Positions 25,101 through 36,660 of a DNA stretch of 64,000 nucleotides are shown in pieces. Positions within the stretch are counted from its first letter, which is position 1; each line of letters begins with the position of its first letter. Position numbers and translations under genes: made by a program. Origin of the DNA: Sphagnum magellanicum (Eukaryota > Streptophyta > Sphagnopsida > Sphagnales > Sphagnaceae); the NCBI GenBank assembly GCA_021904315.1, contig CM038907.1, forward strand, positions 22,389,223 through 22,453,222, given 5' to 3'. Below the pieces are notes generated by a model, which saw only the letters and a program-made list of their open reading frames with translations, ran no database searches and had not been told where the DNA came from.

Positions 25101-25847
25101 TAAGCCACCAGATGATGCCCCTCCATCTGAAAATTGATTGACAAGAGAGGAATCGGCTCCAGCCTGATGCAAAGTCAGCATGCCATGATGAAGAATAAAC
25201 ATGTAATAGCAAGAAGAAGCCAACAAATCATGATGCTGATCTGGAGTTCTAAAAATTCAGGGTTTATGGGTTATGCAGCAACAACCATCTCCCAAAAGTC
25301 AGGATATCATCAAAGACAAAGAAACATGGCTATGATGAAGACAGGATCCCTGCATTGATGCAAAACTCTTGTGTCAAAAACCCTAGTTGCTACTGTAACA
25401 TTGAGAAGCAGAACCAAGAAAAAAAAAACCTCTATTGTGCAGAAATCATTGCAATATGCTTGAATATACAATTGCGTAATGCGTCTAGTACCTCGTCCAT
25501 GCAAAATAAATGTGGCAACAGTTGTAATCGTCGTTGAGAGATTCTTCCAGTTAATCGATGTTTCTGCAACGGAATGGAGCAACATGACGAAATCCTTCCC
25601 TGCACACTACAAAACACACATATGAGGCTACTAAAACTCGAAACTGGAATTTCATTACAAAAAAAACTCCAAGAAGAAGAAGAAGAAGAAGAAGTTCATT
25701 GGAAGTTGGAATTCATGAAGTAGCCGAGGTGCGAACGCCAACCAAAAAGTAGAGAAGCCTAACCTTTCTTAAATCCTTGCATATCATCGACAATCTCAGA
25801 ATACGATAATAGTTGCTGGCAGAAACAACAGAGAGTATTGTTGCCAT
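22144..25847 (-). CDS. MraY: Phospho-N-acetylmuramoyl-pentapeptide transferase (MraY), plastid type
   Basis: MraY moves phospho-MurNAc-pentapeptide from UDP onto a polyprenyl phosphate, making lipid I, the first membrane step of peptidoglycan synthesis. In plants it acts in plastids. Exons: 25847-25764, 25599-25492, 25163-24931, 24731-24284, 23559-23366, 23128-22920 and 22326-22144. Signature blocks are [41 protein letters not shown] (catalytic Asp region), [14 protein letters not shown] and [13 protein letters not shown], with many membrane helices between. The N-terminus is Ser/Arg/Leu-rich and fits a transit peptide. One short exon (about 3n+2 bases, near 62 nt) is missing from my model between 24284 and 23559. 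Exon 4 ends in phase 0 and the next begins in phase 2, and the family has about 20 more residues there. All catalytic motifs are intact. Confidence 0.9.
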
Positions 25848-26467
25848 GGTATTATGGTTGTCCTCCACAACAACGACAGGGACCACGACGCCAATGCTTC
25901 TTGGCTTATTATTATTATTATCATGGGGGGCCCTAACTCGTGCGTTTTCTCTACCTATTATTGCAGTCGCACAATTTGGAACTTGTCTCGTGTCTGCTGT
26001 TTTTTCTACCTGCAGATGTTTGTTATTAACATCGGAAAACAACAGCAGAACTGCAGGCAACCCAAAAAAAAAAAAAAAAAACTTCCACAAAAAGGATGTT
26101 GTTTGCCACTCAAAGAGGATGAGTGAATAATACCTGAGAATCTCCCTTCTATCTTATGGCGATGGGCTCCACAAAGGCTCTCGTTTCTCCTCCTCCTCCT
26201 CCTCCTCACAGTCTCTCGTGTTTCTTTCTGTCCTTCGATGACGGACCGACACTCGGTGGGCCTGGACGTGGTTCGGTGAGAGAGAATACGGTGTGGTATA
26301 AATACGGGTGGCGTATGTACATAGTCGAGGTCGGTCGCTAGTTGCTACCTACCTCTTTTGGCTATTCTTCATTTCTTTTGGCAAAAACTTTTTTTTTTTT
26401 TTTTCAATATGTTGACAAGGGTTCTAGTTTAGTAATGGTTTAAGTTTAGCCAAAAGGATATATGTAA
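25848..26467. other. MraY upstream region
   Basis: Promoter and 5' UTR of the minus-strand MraY gene. It contains a poly-A run at about 26065-26082, a TCC run at 26188-26208 and a T run at 26388-26404 just before the Helitron left end. No gene was supported. Confidence 0.4.
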
Positions 26468-26589
26468 TCTATCTACTTATATAATATCCTTGGTTTGTCC
26501 GCTTGCGACGGTGTCCGGTCGTCCTTTCCATCCATCCGTCTTGTCATCCGTCGTCATTCGTCCCATCATCCGTCCCGATGACTACCACT

Positions 26590-26700
26590 GGTGCTAGCCT
26601 TTTCTTGGCGCTTAACATTGTCGCTGCATCTACGGCCACTGGTGCTAGCCTTTCACTGGCGCTTAACCCGTCGTTGCATCCATCCTTGGCCGTTGTTCTT
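26590..26700 (+). repeat. ~58-bp tandem duplication near the Helitron 5' end
   Basis: CCACTGGTGCTAGCCTTT, followed by TGGCGCTTAAC and a GTCG(C/T)TGCATC segment, occurs twice in direct repeat just inside the left terminus. Confidence 0.75.
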
Positions 26701-26825
26701 TAGCCATGCCCACTAAGTGGACTCGCTAAGGTTATCGCTTGCCTCCAAAGAAACAAATAGCTGGGGCTACTTTGTCCACATTAAGAACGTGTGGTTTTGC
26801 CCTGTTGCTTTACCCGCTCTTGCGC

Positions 26826-26859
26826 CTCTTCTTCTTCTTCTTCTTCTTCTTCTTCTTCT
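26826..26859 (+). repeat. (CTT)n microsatellite
   Basis: About eleven CTT units; a GAA-rich tract follows within 50 bp, giving a local inverted-repeat character. A similar CTT tract lies at about 28127-28153. Confidence 0.9.
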
Positions 26860-27608
26860 GCTGGCCCTGACTTGCGGTAGCAGAAGAAGAAACCAGAAGA
26901 AGAAGAAGAAGAAAAAGAAGACTCAAACAACCAAGCAGCAGCAACTGCTACAAATTGTATTATATCAGTAAAGGAGGAGGTGAACTGATGATGATGCTCC
27001 TATTGATCTGTTTTTTTGTTTACAATGGAAGACATCAGTATAATCATCATGGCAATGAACAAGACAAGCAATAGTAGTAGAATTAGCAACAGTAGCAGAA
27101 CCAACAGCAGTAGCAGAAGCTGTAGTAGGAGGAGAAGGAGCAGGAGGAGGAGGATGGCGGATTGCAGTGTTTCGGTAGTGACACAGAAGAAGAAGAAGAT
27201 GAGGAACAACAACAGTCTAGATTGTTGTTGTTGTTGTTGTTTTGCAAGTGGTTGTGATGATGCTGTTGGTGTTGGTGTTTGGTGTTGCTGATTGATGCCG
27301 TTGATTGCTTTTACTGTTGTTGTTGTGGGTTGTGGGGCACATGGTGTGGTGCACATTTTATAGTAGTCTTTCATAGGAGGAATAGATAAGGACATTTTGC
27401 ATTGTGGGTGGTGGTGGTCCCGTATACTCTAAGTCCCTATTGTTGCTTGCTGTTGCACTGGGTCCTTCCATTCCTCGCTCCTTTGTTGCTGCTATCGATC
27501 CGATTTTTGTGTATTATTAGGTTCCAGTTTGTTAAAAGAGAGAGAACTGAACTGAAAGCTAGAGTTGGGCATGTACCAAAAACGTCGCAGTGAGAGAGAA
27601 AGAGAGAG

Positions 27609-27731
27609 ATGGTTTTAATTAGAGGAGGAGCTTCTTCTCTATGTGCATTGCGAAGAGGGAGGAAAGCTACTGATGTTGCTGCTGCTACTGCTGCCGCTGC
27701 AGGGATGATGTGCTATGAGACGAAGAGCTAA
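27609..27731 (+). pseudogene. Possible captured 5' exon (transit-peptide-like)
   Basis: ATG at 27609 follows a GA-rich leader and opens about 40 codons (MVLIRGGASSLCALRRGRK, then an Ala-rich run) before a stop. The composition resembles an organelle transit peptide and the position inside the Helitron leader suggests a captured first exon. The source gene is not identified. Confidence 0.3.
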
Positions 27732-28428
27732 TCCGAGTAGCTCCCAACAACTGAACGGTGGTGAGATCATCATGTCAGACATGGGTGGAGGAGCTAAGAA
27801 GGGAGGTCGTGGTGGTGGGTTGGACTCTAGCCCTTGCATCTCCAATGGAAGGTTTTGCATTTCCTACCGGTTGTTCAGCAACATCGCCCATCCTTCTTCT
27901 TCTGCTGGTGCACCAAGGTCAGATCGCACGACCGCCTTGCAAGTTGACGAAGAAGTGAACCACGGCCACTACCCGCCACTATCTGATGTCTGCGCTCGCA
28001 TACTGCATCGATCAAGCTAGCACCACGCTACTAAAAACGCCTTGGCCAACAAACTTTGCAGTGGGATTCTGTTGTTGGTGAAAACTAGAGCAACAAGAAG
28101 AAAATCTTCAAAGCATTTTCCACTTTCTCTTCTTCTTCTTCTTCTTCTTCTTCTCTCGGTGCTACGTTTTCCTCACTAGCAAGGATGTAAGGAAAAACAA
28201 ATTCCACTGGCGCAAGTAAGGTGGCTTCCTTTTTGTCTTTTCTCCTTAGTTGACGCTGATGGAATAACAACCAGAGTAGTTTGTTTGTTATTATCCGGGC
28301 AAAATTTCAAAGCATTACTGCTGCTGCAACATCATAATAACATGTTGTCATCAATTATTCATGCTCTATTTTGACTTATTGGTTTTTCTTTTTTTTTTCC
28401 TCTTGCGAAATTAGTTTTTGGAACCAGG

Positions 28429-28661
28429 TACAATTGGTGGGAACCAACTATGGTGGCATGGTGGCATTTCGGATGGGAGAAATGTATCCAAATTTTGTGA
28501 AGAAAGTGGTGATTTCCAGCTCAAGGGTGGGTTTCATGTTGATTAGCTTGGACGAGCTTCTTGCCAGGAGCACTCTGTCTAGCATATCGGAGCTCATGTT
28601 GCCATCTTTAATCAAGGGAATGAAGGTCTTCCTTGTGAATGTGACATACAAAACAATGTGA
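28429..28661 (+). pseudogene. Captured exon of a plant ABHD6-like alpha/beta-hydrolase
   Basis: After a CAG acceptor the frame reads VQLVGTNYGGMVAFRMGEMY, then KKVVISSS, LLARSTLSSISELMLP and IKGMKVFLVNVTYK. This follows the plant alpha/beta-hydrolase family (monoacylglycerol-lipase ABHD6-like) around the nucleophile elbow. The usual VGTSYGG is VGTNYGG here, so the catalytic Ser is replaced by Asn. No upstream or downstream hydrolase exons are present. The preceding intron end (about 28300-28420) is similar to 31490-31580, linking it to the adenylate-kinase fragments. Confidence 0.65.
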
Positions 28662-28959
28662 TAGTTGCATGCTTATCAAGAGAAATATGTTTTACGAAAG
28701 TTGTGCAAACATGGCCATGTCACATAATTAGTGATCAGGAAAAACCTCCACGTCTTCAACCCAATGCCAATGCTCTCTAATTCCAGTGACGATGTGATAA
28801 TCAGAACTGGCTTATGGCTTAGGTGAACCAGGTATGGGGTCTAATAGTGGTCACCGAGTCAATTCCAACATGGTCATCCAAGGCCGGTCGCAATACTCTC
28901 AGGTGGAAGAAAGTGGGAAACCTTGTGCGGATCTTTGGAGGAACCCATGGAAAGCAGCA

Positions 28960-29306
28960 ACAGGACTGGCAATGTGGGTGCCGGAGTTTCAATCGAGATA
29001 TTTGGAGCAAGGGAGCTAAAGTAGGTGCGGGTTGTTGCATCTCCTATTTCAAGGAATGTGGGTGGTGGTGTTACCGCCAACACTTCACAAGACCTTCCAA
29101 ATGTTTTTCTTCGTACGCGGGTCACAGAGAGCTAGACCAATCCAGGTGTTGATGCCATCAGCGCTGACGATAGGGGGGAGGTGGCAGAAACAACTACAAC
29201 AGGGGTATCAGCCAATGCCAAGCAGAAGGCAACAACATCTCAGCGTTATGACTTCCAGCAGCTGGCAAGGTGGCTCCTGAAATTCATTTTTCACAATATG
29301 CTCCAA
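28960..29306 (+). pseudogene. Captured exon(s) of an unidentified gene
   Basis: One frame keeps a protein-like run: NVGAGVSIEIFGAREL, VASPISRNVGGGVTANTSQD, VDAISADDRGEVAETTTTG and SQRYDFQQLARWLLKFIFHN. It ends at a splice donor (CAA|GTGAGT at 29306). Two stops interrupt it. I do not recognise the family. Its place next to other captured fragments suggests a capture. Confidence 0.35.
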
Positions 29307-29639
29307 GTGAGTTTAACTCATCATCATCCATTATCACAAACCTGAAAAATCCAATTGAGAAAATTGGTTGTTTCAAGACTTTGAACTTTCCTAGAGTCAT
29401 CATCATCATGTACAGCAAAATTTTCTTTTTTTCATTTTTTTAATCCTTAGAAAACAAAATATCATTCCTATATGAGAATTTGGGTGAAAAAGAAGAATCC
29501 ACAATGACAGGTTGTGCATACAAACTTGGAAGCTATTTTAAACCCTAAAAGTTTCAATGAAATTGAAAACAAGAGTGCTGAAAAAGGACCACTCCAGCCG
29601 AAAAGGCTCGCCCTGCTCCTGTAAGAATTATGACTTAAC

Positions 29640-30060
29640 GTTAATTATTTTAAAAATAATTTAACCTATAGTTAAAAAAATTATCAATACTTTGGTTTAG
29701 GATTAAAATATTTTAAATGTTTAAGCCTAAGGTTGGAATTCTTTTAATAGTTAACCTTAAGGTTAGAAGGTTTTTAATATTTTGGCTTAAGTTTAAAATC
29801 TTTTTAGGCCTAAAGATAAATCTATTTGGGCCTAAAGGTTAAACTCTATTTAGGCCTAAGGATTAGAATCTTTTTATTATTTTGACTTAGGATTTTTAAA
29901 AATTGCCATTTTGGCTTGGGTTAGAATCTTTTTATTGTTTTGACTTAAGATTAACAAAAATTTAGCACTGAGGCTTACATTTAGGTTTAAAATTGGGCAT
30001 TCAAAAAAATTCCTGAAAAACATTTCTCAAAATGCTTGAAAAATATTCATTAGTTTAATA
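29640..30060 (+). repeat. Degenerate tandem repeats (GGCTTAAGGTTAGAATCTTT type)
   Basis: A motif close to TTTTGGCTTAAGGTTAGAAT with spacers of about 40-60 bp recurs through this stretch. A few more copies lie at 30890-31050. It is AT-rich filler of the Helitron leader. Confidence 0.6.
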
Positions 30061-30179
30061 ATCTTTATTCTGTCTAATATATTTTGAGCATATTATATAG
30101 GTTGATGTTTTTTCATTTTTGCTGAAAAATTTGGGAAATCAACAAATCCTATGCTCAGAAATATTCATGAAATTTTTTT

Positions 30180-30500
30180 TCTAAGATGCTTGAAAAAATT
30201 TCAGGCAATTTTGGAAATTTTAGCTTGCTTGGGAAAGTTATAAATGCTAATTTTTATCATTTCTGCCCAAAATATATTGGGCACTCTGAAAAATCTGGAT
30301 GCTTGAAATTTATTGGCATTTTGGGAATTCTCATTTTGCTCAATAATAACTGGCACCTTATAAATGTTGAAAATAGTTTTCATTTATGCCCAAATTTTTG
30401 GGGCATTCTGAAAATGTTCTCATGCTTTAGAAATTTTGGGCAATTTGAGAATTTTTTTTGTCCAATAAGTTCGAGCAAATTATGAAGGTGAAAAAAAAAA
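30180..30500 (+). repeat. ~125-bp imperfect tandem repeat, about 2.5 copies
   Basis: Each unit has a TGCTTGAAA..TT..GGCA start, a TTATAAATG middle and a TGCCCAAA.T.TTGGGCA.TCTGAAAA end containing a short palindrome (TGCCCAA / TTGGGCA). Confidence 0.6.
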
Positions 30501-30559
30501 TTTTTGTCAGTGCCCACCATCTCGGGTGCTCTTCTCACATGAAAGTCAGTATGTTGGGT

Positions 30560-30735
30560 AGACCAACATTAGGACAAATGTCTTGGCACCCTTAAGACAA
30601 ATGTTTCACACCCCTAGGACAAATGTTTTGCTTTCTTAAGCCAAATGTCATCCATTCTAAAAACAAATGTCCCACGCCCTTAAGGTAAATGTCCTACACC
30701 CTTAAGACAATTGTCCTATGCCCTTAAGACAATGA
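30560..30735 (+). repeat. ~25-bp tandem repeat (CCCTTAAGACAAATGTC)
   Basis: About seven degenerate copies of CACCCTTAAGACAAATGTC(C/T) lie in direct orientation. Confidence 0.8.
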
Positions 30736-31304
30736 CCTTGGGTCAAATTGTAATAGCCCCAAGCCATTGGACCAAGAATTTTTGTGTATTTGATGCAAAT
30801 ACACATTTAAAATAATAATAATACACGTATATTGGCTTATTGTTAGACCTCATGTCAAGAAAGTTTACCCCAAGACAAAACTAAATTTTGCATATGTATA
30901 TTGGCTCAAGGTTGGAATACATTTAAAGAATGTGGCTTAAAGTTAAAATCTTTTTTGGACACTTTGGCCTGGGATTAAAATTTTTTGAGCATTCCTATGG
31001 TTGAAACATTTTCTAACAATTTGGCTTAAGGTTGGAGTCATGTACCAATATGGCCCTTTTGATATTCTGCACACAGCAAAGGAAGGGCACATATTTCAAG
31101 AATGCCCTTGCGACCAGGGCATTAACTTAGGCATTAACTGTGCAGACACTTAGGTACAAGCAAAACAAAGTTGGTTGTGATGAAGAATTGTGGGCACGTA
31201 CCTCAAATTGAGAATCCCAAGGAATATAACCGCATCATCTTCAATTTCTTGAAAACCTGCCCCCTGAACTCAACCAAGGATTGATTGATATTGATCAGTC
31301 TTTT

Positions 31305-31385
31305 AAGAGGATTATGATTTCTGGAGTTCCGGCTTTTGGAAAGGGGATGCAATGTGAGTACATTGCAGCCAAGGTGCATTGAAGA
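31305..31385 (+). pseudogene. Captured adenylate-kinase P-loop exon, copy 1
   Basis: The frame gives RIMISGVPAFGKGMQCEYIA, matching the N-terminal P-loop of plastid AK5-type adenylate kinases (MISG.PASGKGTQCELI). Ser to Phe and Thr to Met changes in the loop (consensus ASGKGTQ) show decay. About 25 codons are recognisable. Confidence 0.65.
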
Positions 31386-31589
31386 AATTTCCTAAATTGC
31401 AAATTAGAAAACACTTTTGATGGAAGGAATATTACTGTAAATTTAGCCAGTTTGACACTATTTCTATAATTCTATTTTCGTTGTTGTCCAGGCAGAATTC
31501 CAAAGCGCTACTACTGCTGCAACATCATATTTCGACTTATTATTTATTTATTTTTCTTTTCCTCTAGCAAAATTAGTTCAAGCCTCGAC

Positions 31590-31685
31590 AGGAATGGAGG
31601 CCCTGAGGATTATGATTTATGGAGTTCCGACATCTGGAAAGGGGACGCAATGTGAGCTCATTACAGCCAACTTTGCTTTGAACAG
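31590..31685 (+). pseudogene. Captured adenylate-kinase P-loop exon, copy 2
   Basis: The frame gives EALRIMIYGVPTSGKGTQC, then ELITANFAL. This is the same exon as the copy 290 bp upstream, with the P-loop SGKGTQ kept. The upstream intron-like sequence (TTTCCTCTAGCAAAATTAG) also resembles the sequence before the alpha/beta-hydrolase fragment at 28.4 kb. Confidence 0.7.
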
Positions 31686-31733
31686 ACCTCTTCACCTATC
31701 TCCCCCCCCTTCAACACAACTCTCATTAAACCA

Positions 31734-34700
31734 ATGAACGAAGAGGAAGAGGAGGCCCCTTTGGAGGACCTGTGCATCCGTCGGAATCGTCTTGTTCGGG
31801 AGAGGCATGTTGTTCGATCTAAGAAACAACGTGCGACAGATGCCAACCGACGGGCAACTCATAGAGTTGCATGTAGTGATGCGCAAATTGCTGCAAATGC
31901 TAGCCGGCGGGTAATTCAGAGAGCTGTGTGTAGCGATGCGCAGATTGCAGCAGATGCCAGCTGGCAAGCAGCTCAGAGAGTTGCACGCAGTGATGCCCAG
32001 ATTATGGCGGATGCCAACCGACGGGCAGTTCAGAGAACTGCGCGCAACGATGTGTAGAATGCAACGAATGCCATTTCGCAGGTAGTTCAGAGAACTACGT
32101 GCAACGATGCGCAAATTGCTTTAGAAAATGTTGAGTGTGTTAATGCTCGGACACTTTTGCATTCTGATAGGCAACAGGAAATGCATAACATGAATCCTCA
32201 GGCTCACTAGGGCCAGCGTGAGCAATTGCTGGAAGAACGTCGCCAAGAAATTTGAAACATTGACCGTCAAGCACGTAATGCCCAATGTGAACTAGATTGC
32301 ACAAACCATGGTGGGAATCAAATGATACCTTTGGCGCGCCATGAATTTGATGGCAGCCATCGTGGTCTTCGCCACATTTTAAATGAAATGACCATTGTGT
32401 GTGGCAAGTGCGGCGGCCTACACTTTTTGGAAGAGCGTGCCGCATCAAGTTCGTGCGCCAATTCACAATTTACACCGTGCTGCGCACAAGGTAAAGTGAT
32501 GCTGCCCCCGTTGGCACCCCCACCAAAGCCACTCAGGCGGCTCCTTACAGGTAAAGAAACGGATGCGAAAGACTTTCGTTAGCACATCCGCTCTTACAAC
32601 AATGTGTTAGCCTTCACGTCTGTGGGGGCTAACATGGATACCAATGTTGCCCAACCTAGCAATTATACTTACCATCTTCGCGGTGAGCTTTACCATAGGA
32701 TGGGGAGTCTACTTCCTCAACCAGGCGAGGCGCGGAAATTCGCCCAACTATACATCAGCGATTCGCATGCCGAGCTTGATGGCCGGATGGGCAATTTTGG
32801 TGGCCTAAATAGGGACACCATGTAGTTGTTGCAAACGATGTTACATGCATGTCACCCCTATGCCATCATCTACCAAATGGCCGCGAAACGACTCCAAGGC
32901 GGGGCTATTGAGTTAAGTCTTCGTTTGGTGAACGATCATTGCATTAATTTGCGGTGTAATAATGCGCCAACTATTGACGAAGTTGGAGTATTGATGGTTG
33001 GGGGTGATGTGGATGAAGTAGATGCACGCGACATTGTTGTGCGTTGGACTAATGGCTATTTTCAGCGCGTCTCTCCCTTGCACAGTGCATACGCGCCACT
33101 GCACTATGTCCTTCTCTTCCCAGATGGACGTAACGGATGGCATGACGGCATCCCATTGAATGGATTTCAATGGGATGGTTTTGTGTTCATCCAGGATCAC
33201 GAGAATACAGTAGGTGGTAAACGCGGTTCTATGCGCGTCACCATGCTTCAATTTTATGCATACATGCTACAACATCGCGTTAATGAGGAATGGATTCTAC
33301 GAGCCGGAAGGCTTTTGCAACAATTCATTGTTGACGCATATGCATGTACTGAACAAAACCGCTTGAAGTTTATTTGCGAGAACCAATGACAGTTGCGTTA
33401 CAACCTGTACAATGGTCTTCAAGATGCATTGAATGTTGGCGACGTTCTCGAGAACGACGTCAAGCAAAAGATGATTCTCTCGTCGTCATTCCAGGGTGGT
33501 GAGCGCGCCATGGGCCAACAATACCAAGATGCCATGGCCACGATTCGCAAATTTGGTAAGCCGGACCTTTTTGTCACATTTACCTATAATCCTAAATGGA
33601 AAGAGATTACAAATGCGCTTCTCTTGGGGCAGACTGCCAAGGATTGCCCATAGTTAGTAACTCGCGTTTTCAATTTGAAACTTGACACCCTTTTGAGGGA
33701 CATCAAAGACGGTGTTCTTGGCAATGTGATTGCTAAAATTTGGGTCATCGAGTTTGAAAAGAGAGGCTTGCCCCATGCACACATTTTGCTCATTTTAGAT
33801 GAAGCGTCAAAATTGCGCACCGCCGAGGATTTTGATTCGATGGTATCAGCCGAGATTCCGGATTCAATACGCCATCCTTAGGCGTACGAGATGATCACTT
33901 CGTGCATGGTGCATGGGCCATGTGGTCCAGATTTCCTCAACGCACAATGCATGGAGCAGGGAAAGTGCAAGAAAGGTACCCGCGTTCCTTTAGTGAAAAA
34001 ACGCGCTGTGATGTTGACGGGTACCCCAAGTACAGGTGCCGTCAAACCCGCATTTTTGTAGATCCAAAGACACAACGCGTGGTGGATAACCGGTGGATTG
34101 TCCTGTATAATCTTCACCTGGCAACGAAATACTACGCGCACATCAACGTCGAGATATGTTCGTCCATATCTGCCGTCAAGTACCTGTACAAGTATGTGTA
34201 CAAGGGACCTGACCGTGCTACTGTTGTTGTCGAAAGGCAAGCGAATAGGCATGGCCAGGAGAACAATGCGCATGTGGTTGTTGTTAATGGTGAGGGGCAA
34301 AACCACGATGAAATTAAAGCATACCTTGAAGGACGTTATGTCTTTGCTTCCAAGGCATCGTGGCTTCTTTTCTCTTTTAGAATGCATGAAGGGACATTGT
34401 TTATCACACACCTTGCCGTGCACGAGCCTGGAATGCATAAGGTCGTGTACAATGATAATGCTAGTATTTTTAAAACTATTAATAGCGAGCAAAACCAGAA
34501 AACAACGTTCACCGAATACTTCCAAACCAATATTGATTACCCCTTGGCCAGAAAAGTCACGTACATGGATTTTCCCTATGTGTTTACATGGACCAATGGG
34601 ACGAAAAAATGGACCATCCAGCAAAGAGGGTGCTCTATCGGGCGCCTTTGTTTCATCAGTCCTTCCGCTGGCGAACGCTATTTCTTACGTACATTGTTAA

Positions 34701-36565
34701 CGAAGGTCAAAGGTGCTGTTTCTTTTGAAGTTCTTCACACAATTAACAGTGTTGTCCATGACACATTCAAATCAACATGCATTGCGCTTGGTTTGTATGA
34801 CCCAGATGACGAATGGAATGCCTGTTTAAAAGAAACAATTGGCATGCAAACATGTGCGTAATTGCGATCTCTATTTATGACCATCTTAGCCTTTGGCGTT
34901 CCAGGTGACCCATGCATGCTCTAGGACAAGTATAAGGAGCACATTTGCGATGATTGTAAGGTAGCATTGTAACGTTGCGGTATAGTGGAACCGTCCATTG
35001 AGCAAATTGAGAGTTAGGCATTGCATTTTTTATGGGATGCGCTTGCCAAATTTAACAAAATTCTCGAGGAATTTGGCCTTCCTGCCTCTCTGTTGCCTTT
35101 GATCGATTAGAGACTAATCGCCTGTTTGAAGTGGAGCGCGACTACAATGTCAAGGTCCTACAAGCCAAGGTGGCTATGGCCATTGAGAGCCTCAATGATG
35201 GGCAGTGTGCAGCCTATGATGCCGTAATCAATGCATATGCTGCCCATCATGCTAAAGTCATCTTTATCGATGGCCCCGGTGGAAAGGGTAAAACCTACAT
35301 CGAAAATTTGATTTTGAATGTTGTGCGTTCGCGTGGTGATATTACACTTACTGTTGCCTCTTCAGGTATTGCTGCACTTCTGCTCTCAGGAGGGCGAACG
35401 ACCCATTCGTACCTGAAGATCCCAATCGCACTCGACCGAACATCCTTCTGTTATATTCGTAAACAGGATGATTTAGCGGCGCTAATCCGTCAAACGAAAC
35501 TCATCCTTTGGGATGAAGCTCCTATGACTAATAAGTTCGCTTTTGAAGCGGTGGATCGAACTTTGTGTGACCTTACATACAAAAATGAGCCCTTTGGCAG
35601 CATTGTTTTCATCATGTCAGGGGACTTTTGCCAGGTCCTTCCGGTCATCCCCCGGGGATCCCATGCAGACATTGTCTCTGCATCAATCAAGAACTCCTAC
35701 CTATGGGAATCTGTTGAGGTATTCCGTCTTTCGAAAAATATGCGGGCCGATGATGCCATTGCTGTTCACCTTGATCTTGGGAATCACACTTTTACAGACT
35801 GACTTCTTTGTCTTGGCAACAACGAGTAAGAAACCATCGATGAGGACTACATCAAATGTCCAGACATGATGAAACTCCCTCCTGCGGATACACGAGCCAT
35901 GGATGTGGCCATCTACCCTCAACTACATGAGGGCCAGGTCACAAACGAGTATTTACGTGAGCATGTGATTTTGACTCCTCGTAACAAGGAGGTTTTGCTA
36001 GTAAACGTGATGGTTTTAAGTTACCTTCCAGGCGCACAAGTTGACTTCCTCAGTGCGGATTTCGTAGAGGACATGGAAGTGGCAAACACATACCCTTCCG
36101 AATTCCTCAACACTTTGGAAGTCAGTGGCATGCTTTCACACAAGCTGTCGTTCAAGATTGGCGCACCAGTGATGCTGTTACGCAACTCGACCCATCGGCT
36201 GGGCTATGCAATGGGACATGCCTGATTATTCGATGCTTCATGATGCGAATCGTTAAGGCTGAGATCATCACAGGCAAAGGGGCTGGTAATGTGGCCTTTA
36301 TCCCGCGCATTAAGTTCATTTCCATTTACAAGGAAGCAATTTCCTTTGTGCCTAGCCTATGCGATGACTATTAACAAGTCTCAAGGGTAGACCTTCTCTC
36401 ATGTTGGCCTTCATCTTGTAGATGATGTTTTTTCGCATGACCAACTTTATGTTGCCTTTTCACGCGCCAAGGCACCAGCGAACATCAAAGTTCAACTGCT
36501 AGACACTATGCATGGCTAGATTGGCCTTATGCACAATGTTGTGTACGAAGAAGCCCTCCTTTGAG
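31734..36565 (+). pseudogene. Helitron Rep-helicase (HUH Rep plus Pif1-type helicase), decayed
   Basis: Parts in order: a charged N-terminus with 19-residue repeats (31.8-32.06 kb), a CGKCGGLHF zinc-like motif (about 32400), and the Helitron N-domain to about 33.4 kb. The Rep domain follows with the HUH motif in KRGLPHAHILLIL (about 33760-33800) and the tyrosine motif in VKYLYKYVYKG (about 34175-34208). The Pif1 helicase has Walker A GPGGKGKTY (about 35271), Walker B WDEAPM (about 35510), GDFCQVLPV (about 35620) and SHDQLYVAFSRAK (about 36435). Proteins of this type nick, replicate and strand-transfer the element. At least ten stops or frame changes lie in conserved regions (for example stops near 32580, 32823, 33388 and 33651 and a frame change near 34020), so it is inactive. 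Confidence 0.85.
31830..32060 (+). repeat. 57-bp tandem repeat coding for 19-residue units
   Basis: About four units of the type DANRRATHRVACSDAQIAA form the Helitron protein's N-terminal arginine-rich repeat. Charged repeats of this kind are common before the Rep domain in Helitron proteins. Confidence 0.8.
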
Positions 36566-36660
36566 GCTGCATGCATTTCCTAAATGGCTTCGCAAGAAGC
36601 TACATTCATGATGCGTAGCTGTTTGAAATATAATTTTTTTTGAAATAAATATGATTTAAA

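Noticed and set aside
33878-34624. Long minus-strand open frame of 248 codons
   Set aside because: Antisense shadow of the Helitron Rep domain, which is clearly on the plus strand.
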